A DNA stretch of 64,000 nt. It comes from an uncultured Clostridia bacterium. Its GTDB lineage: Bacteria; Bacillota; Clostridia; Christensenellales; Borkfalkiaceae. Below are positions 50,061-59,359 of this stretch, piece after piece (position 1 is the first letter of the stretch; each line of letters starts with the position of its first letter). A program made the position numbers and the translations under genes. Where the stretch lies: the NCBI GenBank assembly GCA_934271065.1, contig CAKQQQ010000007.1:1-64000 (forward strand), read 5' to 3'. The notes under the pieces are model-generated. The model saw only the letters and a program-made list of their open reading frames with translations. It ran no database searches and was not told the origin of the DNA.

Positions 50061-51796
50061 TCGTCTACATTAAGATTTTCCAAGATACTGTCTTTCGCCG
50101 CGGGTTTGCTGTCGCCGTGCCGCACGAAGAACATCGTTACGAACGCAATAGCGACGAATGCGAACGCGTAGTAGAACAACGGACGCATACTGCCGGCTAA
50201 GTCCATAACCGCGCCGGAAAGTATGGGCGTAACGATTTGCGCCGCCATACTCGCCGTGTAATAGTAGCCCGTGAATTTTCCGACGTTGCCGCCGCTTGCA
50301 AGTTCGACGACCATCGGGAAAGAGTTGACGTTGATAGTCGCCCAACCTATTCCCGCAAGAGCGAACAGCACGTCGAGCAGAATAACCGAAGAATTAGACG
50401 TCATAAACGTCGCGCCGAAAAACGCCGCCGCAAGCGCGCATACGCCGATAAGTATACTCTTCTTTCTGCCTATCTTCTGCGCTAAAAATCCTACGGGAAC
50501 GTAAGAGATTATCGCCGCGCCCTGCGCTATGAGAAGAGTCGTGTTATAGTCCTTATGCAAGACGTTGGTCGCGTAAAGAGAATACTTGGACGTAACCGCG
50601 TTATATCCGACGTACCACAACGCAACCGACGCGAGTATGAGTATAAGACTGACCGTTTCGGGTTTCGTCAGTTTTCTGTCGCCTTCTTCAGCCTTTTCTT
50701 CTTCCTGCGTTTCGAGCCCGTATTTAACGGTGTCTTTACGCATATCTTCTGCCCATTCGGGTTCTCTGACCTTCCACACGAACACGAGCAAGCCGATTAC
50801 CATAAGCAGACAGACCGCGCCGATAAAGCCGGTGTAACTCATCAGTTGATTGAAAGTCTTACCCGTTTTGAAAACTATACCGAGAACGAGTACGAGCATT
50901 CCGCCCGCCGTACCCATCAGATTGATTACGGCGTTGGCTTGCGAACGCAACGGCTTGACGGTTACATCCGGCATAAGCGCGACCGCGGGGGATCTGAACG
51001 TTGCCATCGCTATCAGCGTTAGCAGTAACAGACAACCGAACAGTACGAGCGGCAACGGATTGCTTACCGTCTGCTTCCACGCGTGTATCGAAAGCGCGGG
51101 GGTCACGAGATTCGTATAAGCGTTAGCGACGTAAGATTTGTCTATCGTTTCGCCGCTTTCCGTCTTATACACCGCCGTTTTGCCCGTCGTATCGGCGTGC
51201 AGAACGTAATATTTTCCGTCTTTGTACGCGTACGCCGTTTCGGGCGCGGAATGGTCTTCGATATATTCCGCGTTTACGTCTTTATACCACTTTCTGACCT
51301 TCGCCTGTTCGTCGGCGCTGAGTTCCGCGTAGGGTTTAGCGCAGACTATTTCCGACGCGTAGTCCCGAACGGTATATTTTTCGGGCACGTTTTTGTTGGT
51401 TATCGCGCTGTATTCGGCGTTGGTTATTTCGTAATTCGCGTCAAAGAGTTGTTCGTAGAACTCCCCGCCCTGCTTTACGTTTATTCTGTTTAGTTGCGCG
51501 TTGTCTGCGAACGTAAGGCAAAAAAACGAGCAAGCCGCGACTATCGTACCGAGCACTACGTAAGGCGTTCTTCTGCCGAATTTCGTCTTGGTTTTATCGG
51601 ATAACGCGCCGAAAAGCGGTAACATAAACAACGCTATTACGTTGTCGAGCGACATTATAACGCCCGAAAGCGTCTGGTTAAGCCCGAATTTGTTTACGAG
51701 CATCATCGGCACGATACTGTCGTACGCCTGCCAGAACGCGCATATCAGAAAAAATGCAAATCCTACGAAAATCGTCTTTTTATAATTAAGTTTCAT
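50057..51796 (-). CDS. MFS transporter with a large extracellular loop
   Basis: The 579-residue protein is a major facilitator of the sugar/cation (GPH or SLC45-like) group: FWQAYDSIVPMMLVNKFGLNQTLSGVIMSLDNV at the start, GALSDKTKTKFGRRTPYV as the MFS loop motif, and about twelve membrane helices. Between helix 3 (about residues 80-97) and helix 4 (from 246) there is an insertion of nearly 150 hydrophilic residues, which would lie outside the cell. A second loop joins the halves (about 375-400). The start at 51796 follows GGGGGA. The substrate is unknown. It ends tail to tail with spmB. Confidence 0.85.
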   Translation of the reverse strand: MKLNYKKTIFVGFAFFLICAFWQAYDSIVPMMLVNKFGLNQTLSGVIMSLDNVIALFMLPLFGALSDKTKTKFGRRTPYVVLGTIVAACSFFCLTFADNAQLNRINVKQGGEFYEQLFDANYEITNAEYSAITNKNVPEKYTVRDYASEIVCAKPYAELSADEQAKVRKWYKDVNAEYIEDHSAPETAYAYKDGKYYVLHADTTGKTAVYKTESGETIDKSYVANAYTNLVTPALSIHAWKQTVSNPLPLVLFGCLLLLTLIAMATFRSPAVALMPDVTVKPLRSQANAVINLMGTAGGMLVLVLGIVFKTGKTFNQLMSYTGFIGAVCLLMVIGLLVFVWKVREPEWAEDMRKDTVKYGLETQEEEKAEEGDRKLTKPETVSLILILASVALWYVGYNAVTSKYSLYATNVLHKDYNTTLLIAQGAAIISYVPVGFLAQKIGRKKSILIGVCALAAAFFGATFMTSNSSVILLDVLFALAGIGWATINVNSFPMVVELASGGNVGKFTGYYYTASMAAQIVTPILSGAVMDLAGSMRPLFYYAFAFVAIAFVTMFFVRHGDSKPAAKDSILENLNVDD

Positions 51797-51850
51797 CGCT
51801 TCCCCCGTGGTAAAAACGGTCAAATGTTTTTATAAACGCCGTCAGGCAGT

Positions 51851-52558
51851 TTATTTGCCGAGATACAAAAGCCTGTGGCAAGACTCGCATTCGACTATTC
51901 CGCCGCCCGAAAGAGTTTTATACTGAAAATCGGGCAAAGCCTTTCCGCAGGCGCAGAACGCGCCGCTTTTGCCGAGTTCGTTGGCTTTGTTAAGCACGGG
52001 GAAAATCTTTTCCTTGCGCCGTTGTTTATATTTTTCCATTATATCCGGCGGAACTTCCTTTTCGAGTTTGGCAAGTTCTTTGCGCACGGCTTCGATTTCG
52101 TCTTTTTTTGCGTCTTTTAGCGCATTGTATTTGGGCGCGTATTCTTTATACTGCTCCTGCGCGGCGTTGATTTCCTTTTTAAGTTTTGCAAATTCTTTCA
52201 GCACCGTGCCTATCTCTTTCGTAACTCCGTCGAGCGAATCGGACAAGGTCTCGATTTCGCCGGCGAGAGCCTGCGCTTTTTTCTTTATATACGCAACCTG
52301 TTCGAGATCTTCCCCTACGTCAAGCCCGTCGTACTCTTTGATTTCTTCAAAAAGCCTAGAACAAGTCGCCGTGAGCGCGGCAAATCTGTTCGCAAGTTCT
52401 TCCGCCCTGCCGTCGAGCGCGGCGATCTGATCGTTCGCGCCTTTGAGAAACGCTTGCGCCGAATGGGTTTTTCTGCGTTCGTCGCTTCTGCCGAGTTCGA
52501 GTTCGATGTCTTTGAGTTTTTTGTCTACTTCCTGATAAGCAAGCAATTGATCTACCAT
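51851..52558 (-). CDS. Coiled-coil protein with C4 zinc ribbon
   Basis: The 235-residue protein is mostly coiled coil (residues about 5-170) and ends in FCACGKALPDFQYKTLSGGGIVECESCHRLLYLGK, a zinc ribbon with CxC and CxxC pairs, as in the family C4-type zinc ribbon domain (zf-RING_7). Proteins of this family sit after nif3 in many Bacillota. The function is unknown; a nucleic acid or protein-binding role is inferred. AAGGAG is six bases before the ATG. It is the last gene of the dgt-dnaG-rpoD operon. Confidence 0.88.
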   Translation of the reverse strand: MVDQLLAYQEVDKKLKDIELELGRSDERRKTHSAQAFLKGANDQIAALDGRAEELANRFAALTATCSRLFEEIKEYDGLDVGEDLEQVAYIKKKAQALAGEIETLSDSLDGVTKEIGTVLKEFAKLKKEINAAQEQYKEYAPKYNALKDAKKDEIEAVRKELAKLEKEVPPDIMEKYKQRRKEKIFPVLNKANELGKSGAFCACGKALPDFQYKTLSGGGIVECESCHRLLYLGK

Positions 52559-52579
52559 ATTTTTCTCCTTTCCGCCGCT

Positions 52580-53356
52580 TTAAGCAAATCTGCCGTCGCG
52601 GTAGAAACATATTTCAAGATTTTTAAGTTGTTCGCGGCAGTCTTCCGCAAATTTTTCCATTCCGTAATTTTCGGACGCGTAATGGGTGCAGTTCACGACC
52701 GCAAGACCGCTTTCGATCGCCCTTACGAGAACGTGGTGCGGTATATCCGCCGAAACGACGAGTTCCGCGCCGCGTTTTATCGCTTCGTCAAGCGCGTTAT
52801 CGTCAAGCCCTGCGCCGCAAAACGACGCCATAAGACGGATTTTGCGGGTTTCGTCGCCGTAAAACTCGCCTTTGTCGGTTCTGAAAACTTCTTTGTAGCG
52901 TCTGAATATTTCGCCGACGGTCGCGCCGTTCGTTTCAGATATTCTGCCGTAACCGACGTCTTTGCCGAGCGGGGTTATAATTTCTGTTACCTTTCCGCCC
53001 AGACCTTCGGCGAGCGAGTAATCTATTCCGCGACGGGCGCAGTCGAGATTAAGGTGCATAGAGATTACCGCTATTCCGTTCGCGATACATTCGTATACGG
53101 GCGCGGTTTCGGTTATCGATTTTATCGGGCGGTAAATTGCCGGATGATGCGTGACTATTAAATTCGCGCCAACCTTTATCGCTTCCGAAACGCTTGCGCG
53201 CGTCAGATCGAGACAAAATAACGCCTTGTTTATTTCGCCGTCGTTACCGACTATTATTCCGCTGTTATCATACCCGCCTTCCGCTTTGACGAGTTCGTCG
53301 GAAAGCGTCAGCGGAGCAAGTCGATTCAGTTCTTCGAAAATTCGTTTACAGTTCAT
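52580..53356 (-). CDS. Nif3-like dinuclear metal centre protein
   Basis: The 258 residues contain the metal site motifs: LIVTHHPAIYRPIKSI, VISMHLNLDCARRGIDYSLAEGLG, and near the end VVNCTHYASENYGMEKFAEDC. It lacks the YqfO-type insertion seen in some Bacillus proteins. The biochemical role is not established; the family is often called GTP cyclohydrolase 1 type 2. The gene overlaps trmK by 4 bases, the frequent trmK-nif3 pair. Confidence 0.93.
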   Translation of the reverse strand: MNCKRIFEELNRLAPLTLSDELVKAEGGYDNSGIIVGNDGEINKALFCLDLTRASVSEAIKVGANLIVTHHPAIYRPIKSITETAPVYECIANGIAVISMHLNLDCARRGIDYSLAEGLGGKVTEIITPLGKDVGYGRISETNGATVGEIFRRYKEVFRTDKGEFYGDETRKIRLMASFCGAGLDDNALDEAIKRGAELVVSADIPHHVLVRAIESGLAVVNCTHYASENYGMEKFAEDCREQLKNLEICFYRDGRFA

Positions 53357-53988
53357 TTTATCGCCTTTTTAAGTTCGGTTATACGCTTGTCGATACTCTC
53401 TCTGCTCTTGTCCGTCGCGAACTCCGCCGCGCGGACGAGTTCGGCGATTTTAGTTTCGATAAGCGATACGAAATCGTCGCCGTGTTCACGCAGATTGTCT
53501 CTTCCGAAAGCGTATTCGGCTTCGGTATACTCTTCGTCCGAGCCCCTTTCCGCAACGATAACGTCGTAAAACTTACCGTCTCTGAAAGTATAGTCGCGGG
53601 TAATCCGATAGCCGAGCGAACGCACCGTCCGACGCACGCGTTCGGCGTTCTTCATCGGTTGCAACACGAGTTTTTCGGGCAGGCTCTTTGCCGAAAGCAA
53701 TATATCCGCTATAATATCTCCGCCCATACCGGCAATCAGCGCGCAGTCCGAATAAGGCAATTTTTCAAAGCCGTCGGACACTATCGCCGTAAATCTGCCC
53801 GAAAAGTTTTCGCAAAGCAGATTTTCGGCTTTTTTAAGACATTCCGCCGACACGTCGGATATAATCGCCCTGTCGCATTTGCCGTTTTTCAGCATCGCGT
53901 TCGCGATATAGCCGTGATCGCAGCCGACGTCGGCAAAAACTTCGCATCGCGGAATAAGCGAAAAAAGAGTTTCGAGTCGTTTAGTCAA
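53353..53988 (-). CDS. trmK: tRNA adenine-22 N1-methyltransferase TrmK
   Basis: TrmK makes m1A22 in tRNA of Gram-positive bacteria. The 211-residue protein has the SAM site VFADVGCDHGYIANAML, the ALIAGMGGDIIADIL motif and VLQPMKNAERVRRTV, and a C-terminal coiled segment. It starts with TTG at 53988, overlapping the end of rpoD by 8 bases; no ATG start keeps the conserved front. The order rpoD-trmK-nif3 is typical. Confidence 0.94.
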   Translation of the reverse strand: MTKRLETLFSLIPRCEVFADVGCDHGYIANAMLKNGKCDRAIISDVSAECLKKAENLLCENFSGRFTAIVSDGFEKLPYSDCALIAGMGGDIIADILLSAKSLPEKLVLQPMKNAERVRRTVRSLGYRITRDYTFRDGKFYDVIVAERGSDEEYTEAEYAFGRDNLREHGDDFVSLIETKIAELVRAAEFATDKSRESIDKRITELKKAIK

Positions 53989-55036
53989 TGAATTCTTTTA
54001 ACCTCTTGCTACGCGACGGGTGACGGAGTTTTCTCAACGCCTTCGCTTCTATCTGACGGATACGCTCACGCGTGACGTTAAATTCTTTGCCGACTTCTTC
54101 GAGAGTTCTCGGCTTACCGTCGTCGAGACCGTAACGCAACCGCAAAACCTTTTCTTCGCGCGGGGTAAGCGTATCGAGCACTTTGATAAGTTGTTCTTTC
54201 AAGAGATTGCTCGCCACGACTTCCGTCGGAGCGGGGGCTTGCTCGTCTTCGATAAAGTCGCCGAGATGGCTGTCTTCTTCTTCGCCGATAGGCGTTTCGA
54301 GCGACACGGGATCTTGCGATATTTTCTGAATTTCCACCACGCGCTGTTCGGGAATACCCATCTCTTTGGCGATTTCTTCGGGCGTTGGTTCTCTGCCGTA
54401 TTGTTGCAACAACTGTCTTTGCGTTCTTACGACCTTGTTTATCGTTTCGACCATATGCACGGGTATTCTTATCGTACGCGCCTGATCCGCTATCGCGCGG
54501 GTTATCGCCTGACGAATCCACCAGGTAGCGTAAGTCGAAAACTTAAAGCCTTTCTGATAATCGAATTTTTCGACGGCTTTCATCAGACCGAGATTGCCTT
54601 CCTGAATAAGATCGAGAAATTGCATACCCCTGCCGACGTAACGTTTGGCGATAGATACGACGAGTCTCAAATTCGCCACCGAAAGTTCGCGCTTGGCGGC
54701 TTCGTCGCCGTCCATCATCTTACGCGCGAGTTCTATTTCGTCGTCGGCGGTAAGAAGCGGGACTTTTCCGATGTCTTTAAGGTACATTTTAACGGGATCG
54801 TCCATACTGATCTCTTTCAGAAGTTGATCGTACAGTTCTTTGTCTTTTTCGTAGTCGTCGACTATCTTTATCCCGTTTTCTTCCAGAACCTTATAGATTT
54901 CTTCCATTTGGGAAGAGTCTATATCGATTTTTTCGAGTTTGTCGCAAAGCGTGTCGGAGCCTATGCTGCCCTTTGCTTTATAGACGGTTACGAAATCGTT
55001 TTTAAGTTGCTCTAAATGTTCTTCGGTAATGCTCAT
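53981..55036 (-). CDS. rpoD: Primary sigma factor SigA
   Basis: This is the vegetative sigma factor that directs RNA polymerase to the TTGACA/TATAAT promoters seen throughout this window. The 351 residues show region 1.1 (about 1-60), region 1.2 (DPVKMYLKDIGKVPLLTADDEIELA), region 2 with DLIQEGNLGLMKAVEKFDYQKGFKFSTYATWWIRQAITRAIADQARTIRIPVHM, region 3 and region 4 with EEVGKEFNVTRERIRQIEAKALRKLRHPSR. The non-conserved insert between 1.2 and 2 of Proteobacteria is missing, as expected for Bacillota. GGAG is seven bases before the ATG. It follows dnaG directly. Confidence 0.98.
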   Translation of the reverse strand: MSITEEHLEQLKNDFVTVYKAKGSIGSDTLCDKLEKIDIDSSQMEEIYKVLEENGIKIVDDYEKDKELYDQLLKEISMDDPVKMYLKDIGKVPLLTADDEIELARKMMDGDEAAKRELSVANLRLVVSIAKRYVGRGMQFLDLIQEGNLGLMKAVEKFDYQKGFKFSTYATWWIRQAITRAIADQARTIRIPVHMVETINKVVRTQRQLLQQYGREPTPEEIAKEMGIPEQRVVEIQKISQDPVSLETPIGEEEDSHLGDFIEDEQAPAPTEVVASNLLKEQLIKVLDTLTPREEKVLRLRYGLDDGKPRTLEEVGKEFNVTRERIRQIEAKALRKLRHPSRSKRLKEFID

Positions 55037-55048
55037 ATTTACTCTCCG

Positions 55049-56848
55049 TTACTTTATAGATGAAAGTTTTGCGGTTACTTCGGCTATCGCCGGTAAAAGT
55101 TCTTTTCGTTTGTCAAGATCGGTTTCGGCGGCGTAAATCGCGTTCAATTCTTTAAGTTCGTTTTCAAGCGTTTCCTTTTTCAACGCGTTTACGCAATCGA
55201 TAAAATATCGCCTTTCGCCCTGCGTGCCGAACACGCTGTCGCCGGCGGACAGTACTGCGTTATACTCAGCAAGTTCGTCGCCGCTAAAACTGCCCGACAG
55301 TTCCGACGGGAACGCTTCCTTGCCTTCTTCGCGATAAGAAGCGAGAGTCTCCCACAGTCTGCGATGAACGGGTATCAGGTCGAATCCGCCGAGATCGGCG
55401 TACGCCGAATACGGTTTATTGAACAGCATTGCGCAGAGTACGAATCTTGCCGCGCCTACGTTTCCGCTCTTCTTTTCGACGGTTTCCGTTGCCTGAACGA
55501 CCGTTTGGGGGCGTTTATCTTCGCCGACCGCCACCTTGTTCGCGTCGCGGTTCAACGATTCGTACGTCGTACCGGTCTCTTTGCCGAGTTTGCGCAATAA
55601 ATCTTCTTTTACGCTTTCCGACTCGACCTTGGCGATTACCTTAATCGCTTCGCCGATATATTTACGCTTTTCGACCGTATCGTCGAGATTATATTCTTTT
55701 TTTAGATTGAGCAGTTTGAAATCGACGAGCGGCATGCTCTCTTTCAATAATTTACCGTACGCTTCCGCGCCGTATTTTTTTATTACGTCGTCGGGATCTA
55801 ACCCGTCGGGAAGCGTGACGACTCTTACGGTAAGACCTTCGTTGGCAAGCACTTCGAGACCGCGTATCGTCGCTTTTTGCCCCGCGCCGTCGCCGTCGTA
55901 ACTTATCAGCACGGTATCGGCGTATCTTTTAAGTATACGCGCCTGTTCGACGGTAAGCGACGTACCCATTGACGCTACGACGTTTCTGAATCCGCCGCCG
56001 TAAACCGAGATAACGTCCATATACCCTTCGACCATTATCACTTCGCCTATGCCGTGCAGATTTTTTTCTTTTTTAAGGTTGTTGATATTGTAAAGAGTGC
56101 GGTTTTTTACGAATAATTCCGTCTCTTTCGTGTTCTTGTATTTGGCAAAATCGGGCTTCTTTTCAAGCAGTCTGCCGCCGAACGCCACCACGCTGCCGAG
56201 ATTGTTGATTATAGGCACTATCAGCCTGCCCGACAACGCGTCGTAAACGTAAGTCTTACCATTGTCGTTGGTTCTTTTCTGGCACACGCCGCATTTAAGC
56301 ATCTCTTCTTCGGTAAAACCTTTACTCTGCAAATGGTTCGGAAGAGAAAACATGTCCGTTGACGCGCCCAGCCCGAACGCAGTCGCGGTTTTACGATCGA
56401 TTCCGCGATTTTTAAGGTATTCTCTATGCGCTTCGGCTTTGCCGTTTTTAAGATTGTCGACGTAAAAATACGCCGCGGTCTTCATTAAAGACAAAAGCCG
56501 TTCTCTGTCGGAACGCTCTTTTTTAATCTGTTCGTAATCTCTGTCGTCGTCGGGCAACGCCATACCCGCGCGCTCGGCAAGATACCGCACCGCCCCGACG
56601 TAATCGAGATTTTCCATAGTCCTGACGAAAGTTATTACGTCGCCGCCGCGCCCGCAGCCGAAACATTTGAAAAACTGCCCCGCGCTGTTGACGGTAAACG
56701 ACGGGGTTTTTTCGGAATGCCCCGGTAACGGACAACACGCCCAGAAATTGACGTTGCCGCGTTTTTTAAGCACGCAGTATTTGCCGACGACGTCCACTAT
56801 ATCGTTTTTGGCTTTGAGTTCGTTTATGAAATTTTCATCGAACGCCAT
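55049..56848 (-). CDS. dnaG: DNA primase
   Basis: DnaG makes RNA primers for replication. The 599 residues have the CHC2 zinc domain (CPLPGHSEKTPSF then FKCFGCG; the spacing between first Cys and His is four residues, not the commoner two), the TOPRIM domain with VMVEGYMDVISVY and SYDGDGAGQKAT, and a C-terminal helicase-interaction domain with a low-conservation linker. AAAGGGGG lies nine bases upstream. It is between dgt and rpoD. Confidence 0.97.
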   Translation of the reverse strand: MAFDENFINELKAKNDIVDVVGKYCVLKKRGNVNFWACCPLPGHSEKTPSFTVNSAGQFFKCFGCGRGGDVITFVRTMENLDYVGAVRYLAERAGMALPDDDRDYEQIKKERSDRERLLSLMKTAAYFYVDNLKNGKAEAHREYLKNRGIDRKTATAFGLGASTDMFSLPNHLQSKGFTEEEMLKCGVCQKRTNDNGKTYVYDALSGRLIVPIINNLGSVVAFGGRLLEKKPDFAKYKNTKETELFVKNRTLYNINNLKKEKNLHGIGEVIMVEGYMDVISVYGGGFRNVVASMGTSLTVEQARILKRYADTVLISYDGDGAGQKATIRGLEVLANEGLTVRVVTLPDGLDPDDVIKKYGAEAYGKLLKESMPLVDFKLLNLKKEYNLDDTVEKRKYIGEAIKVIAKVESESVKEDLLRKLGKETGTTYESLNRDANKVAVGEDKRPQTVVQATETVEKKSGNVGAARFVLCAMLFNKPYSAYADLGGFDLIPVHRRLWETLASYREEGKEAFPSELSGSFSGDELAEYNAVLSAGDSVFGTQGERRYFIDCVNALKKETLENELKELNAIYAAETDLDKRKELLPAIAEVTAKLSSIK

Positions 56849-56901
56849 ACCCGCGCGCCCCCTTTCGTATTATTTCGTCGCCGCCGTAACCCGACGGACG
56901 G

Positions 56902-57921
56902 TTATCTTAATAAAAAGTTCTTCGGAACGAATATCTCGTCAAACGCGTACACCGCGTATCGGTCGGTCATACTCGATATGTAGTCCGAAACGACGGTATC
57001 TTCGTCGTAAAAGTCGAGTTCTTTACGATAAAACTCGGGAAGTTTGTCCTTATTCGATTTATAGTACGCGTACATCAGTTCGAGCATATGCTCCGCTCTG
57101 CCTTCTTCGGCTTTCGCCGTCGAGCCGATATACACCTTTTCAAACATAAAATCGCGTAATTCGTCGGCAGCCGCGCCTATATCTTTACCGAGCGTTATTT
57201 CGCTTTTACCGAGCGAACTTTCGTAAACGGATAATATCATCGAGTTGATACGCTCGCTCGTGGTGTTGCCGAGTATTTTTCGCGTACTCGACGGCAAATC
57301 GTTTTCGGTGATGATACCCGCGCGGATAGCGTCGTCGATGTCGTGGTTAAGATAGGCTATTCTGTCCGAAAAAGACACGACCTTGCCTTCGCAGGTGGAC
57401 GGATTGCCCGACTTCTTATGCTCGACTATACCGTCGCGCACTTCGTACGTCAGATTAAGCCCTTCGCCGTCGTTTTCGAGTTTTTCGACCACGCGAAGCG
57501 ACTGCGCGTTATGCTCGAAACCCTTGGGGTTAAGCCTGTTAAGCACCCTTTCGCCCGAATGACCGAAAGGCGTATGCCCGAGATCGTGACCGAGCGCGAC
57601 CGCTTCGGCAAGATCTTCGTTAAGCGACAGGCAACGCGCTATCGAACGCGCTATCTGCGCCACGTCGAGAGTGTGAGTGAGCCGCGTCATATAGTGATCG
57701 CCTTCGGGCGAGAAAAATACCTGCGTTTTGTTTTTCAGCCGTCTGAACGCCTTGGAATAAATGATCCTGTCTCTGTCGCGCTGAAATTCGGTGCGCATAG
57801 GGCAAGGCTCTTCAGCTCGTTCTCTGCCCTTGGTGTTTTCCGAAAAACAAGCGTAAGGCGAAAAGAACGCGCGTTCTTTTTCGTAGGTTTTTTGCTTTCC
57901 GTCAAAAAATGGTCGTTCCAT
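56902..57921 (-). CDS. dgt: Deoxyguanosinetriphosphate triphosphohydrolase-like protein
   Basis: This HD-domain enzyme splits dNTPs to nucleosides and triphosphate. The 339 residues contain RTEFQRDRDRIIYSKAFRRLKNKTQVF, TRLTHTLDVAQIARSIA (first His), GHDLGHTPFGHSGERVLN (HD), and ISFSDRIAYLNHDIDDAIRAG-like VSFSDRIAYLNHDIDDAI. The first-gene position before dnaG-rpoD is typical of Clostridia. GGAGG six bases before the ATG gives the start. An AT-rich stretch upstream (to 58030) is likely the promoter, but no clean -35 box is seen. Confidence 0.95.
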   Translation of the reverse strand: MERPFFDGKQKTYEKERAFFSPYACFSENTKGRERAEEPCPMRTEFQRDRDRIIYSKAFRRLKNKTQVFFSPEGDHYMTRLTHTLDVAQIARSIARCLSLNEDLAEAVALGHDLGHTPFGHSGERVLNRLNPKGFEHNAQSLRVVEKLENDGEGLNLTYEVRDGIVEHKKSGNPSTCEGKVVSFSDRIAYLNHDIDDAIRAGIITENDLPSSTRKILGNTTSERINSMILSVYESSLGKSEITLGKDIGAAADELRDFMFEKVYIGSTAKAEEGRAEHMLELMYAYYKSNKDKLPEFYRKELDFYDEDTVVSDYISSMTDRYAVYAFDEIFVPKNFLLR

Positions 57922-58030
57922 ACGATTCCTCCGACGTCGGATAAATACGAACGCTATAAAGTTATTCTATATATATATTCTATATTAACTCGCGAAAATC
58001 CTTTTTTCGGGCAAAAAAATTTTTTACGAT

Positions 58031-58072
58031 AAAAAAAACGGGCGCGGCGTCGGAAAATTTCCGACGCCGCGC
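58031..58072 (-). terminator. Terminator after the DeoC-like gene
   Basis: A 15-bp GC-rich stem (GCGCGGCGTCGGAAA with its complement) is followed by eight T on the minus strand, 15 bases after the stop of the 58088-58906 gene. Confidence 0.92.
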
Positions 58073-58087
58073 GAGAAAAATATACTT

Positions 58088-58906
58088 TTACCCTATCCGC
58101 GACCGTATATCGTCCGCGACTTTTTCGCAATTCACGGTTATAACCTTATCGGCAAATCGCAGCAGATTTATCACGTCGCCGCCGTTGCCGATCTTATCCG
58201 TAGCGATTATCTCCGCGTCAGCCGCCGCGCCGGCGCGGACGCATCGGGTTTTCGCGGCGTCGCACGCCGACAGATACCCGCTGCCGGTACAAAAGGATTT
58301 GACGCCGCAAGCCGATAACACCTTGACGACGCGCTCGACTTCTTCGCCCGTACATTCGCCGCACTCTGCCAACGCGGTTATTTTGAGCGATTTGTTTACT
58401 TTAAGACACTTTTTGACGTCGCGGCGGATAAAGTCGAGATTATCGCCTTTAATCGCGGCAAGCCCTATCGGAAGCAGAACGCCGTCCGCGCCATACGCCG
58501 AGACTTTTTTGATCGCCGTCTTCTTGACTCCGCCGCATTCTTCGCCGAACGGATAGCAGACCGCCGCGATTACTTTTACGTCCGCGCCGCCTATCAGCGT
58601 TTTCGCGCGCCTGATCCGCGTCGGAAAAACCACTACGCCGCCGAAGCCCGTAGCCGCCGCGCGGGACAGTTCGTCGTCGAACGCTTCGTCGGGCGAAAGC
58701 GTCAGATCGCAATAGACCTTGCGCAATAATTTCAGAAACTTAAATTCTTTGAATTCGCGGCGGAGTTCGTCTTCGCTCTGCCCGAAAATCACCGCCGTTT
58801 TGATAAGTTCGGCGTTTTCGGAAGTTTTTGCCAAAACCTTCGTCTCTTCTTCCGTCTCGCCCAGTTCCGCCGTCTTATCGGCGACTTCGTCTGCTAAAAT
58901 ATTCAT
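58088..58906 (-). CDS. DeoC-like aldolase-fold protein lacking key catalytic residues
   Basis: The 272-residue protein looks like a deoxyribose-phosphate aldolase barrel: VVVFPTRIRRAKTLIGGADVKVIAAVCYPFG, GADGVLLPIGLAAIKGDNLDFIRRDVKKC, LKITALAECGECTGEEVERVVKVLSACGVKSFCTGSGY, and IGNGGDVINLLRF. Aligned by eye with DeoC, the Schiff-base lysine position holds Cys206, and the general-acid Asp in the DEID-type strand is missing (DGVLLP), while a Lys (238) may occupy the third site. The N-terminal 60 residues are an unconserved charged extension. So it is probably not a standard aldolase. No clear ribosome site precedes the ATG. It stands alone with a strong terminator. Confidence 0.6.
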   Translation of the reverse strand: MNILADEVADKTAELGETEEETKVLAKTSENAELIKTAVIFGQSEDELRREFKEFKFLKLLRKVYCDLTLSPDEAFDDELSRAAATGFGGVVVFPTRIRRAKTLIGGADVKVIAAVCYPFGEECGGVKKTAIKKVSAYGADGVLLPIGLAAIKGDNLDFIRRDVKKCLKVNKSLKITALAECGECTGEEVERVVKVLSACGVKSFCTGSGYLSACDAAKTRCVRAGAAADAEIIATDKIGNGGDVINLLRFADKVITVNCEKVADDIRSRIG

Positions 58907-59053
58907 ACTATTAGTATTGCCGCGTTATAAATTTTTAACGCCCGACTTTTCGACGGAGTTCGACGAGAATTCGTAAAGCGCGCTATTAGTCGACAGCCGC
59001 GAAATGATAAAATCGAATCGGCCGCGGAGATTTGCGGCTAAGGAGACGAGCGT

Positions 59054-59314
59054 ATGTCGGTTTTATCGGGTTTTTTGTCCGTTTTATTGGTATTTGTTAT
59101 ATGCTTCGCCGCGGTCGTGGCGGTAAAAATTTTCACGACGTATTACAAAATGAAAAAAAATACGGACGAAACGCAAAAGCCGAGCGATCCGAAAATTTAC
59201 TGCATCACGGAAAAGATAGTAAAAAAGCCCGTTAAAAAGCGCAGAAAAAAACCGAACGTCGCCTTGCAAGGAATAGTCGTACGCCCCGAAAAATTCAAAA
59301 TAGGTCAAAAATAA
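59054..59314 (+). CDS. Small membrane-anchored protein (86 residues)
   Basis: An N-terminal hydrophobic helix (about 3-27) is followed by a basic, Lys-rich soluble part (KIVKKPVKKRRKKPN). AAGGAG is eight bases before the ATG. I do not recognise the family; the layout suggests a single-pass protein with a cytoplasmic basic tail, which could bind nucleic acid or phospholipid. It is convergent with the EAL gene and separated by a shared terminator. Confidence 0.6.
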   Translation: MSVLSGFLSVLLVFVICFAAVVAVKIFTTYYKMKKNTDETQKPSDPKIYCITEKIVKKPVKKRRKKPNVALQGIVVRPEKFKIGQK

Positions 59315-59351
59315 AAATCGGGCAATCGCCGTCAGCGATTGCCCGATTTTT
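59313..59351. terminator. Bidirectional terminator between convergent genes
   Basis: A perfect 17-bp stem starting with AAAAATCGGGC, with a 5-base loop, has T-runs in both directions. It lies between the stops of the small membrane protein gene and the GGDEF-EAL gene. Confidence 0.92.
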
Positions 59352-59359
59352 ATTTGCGT

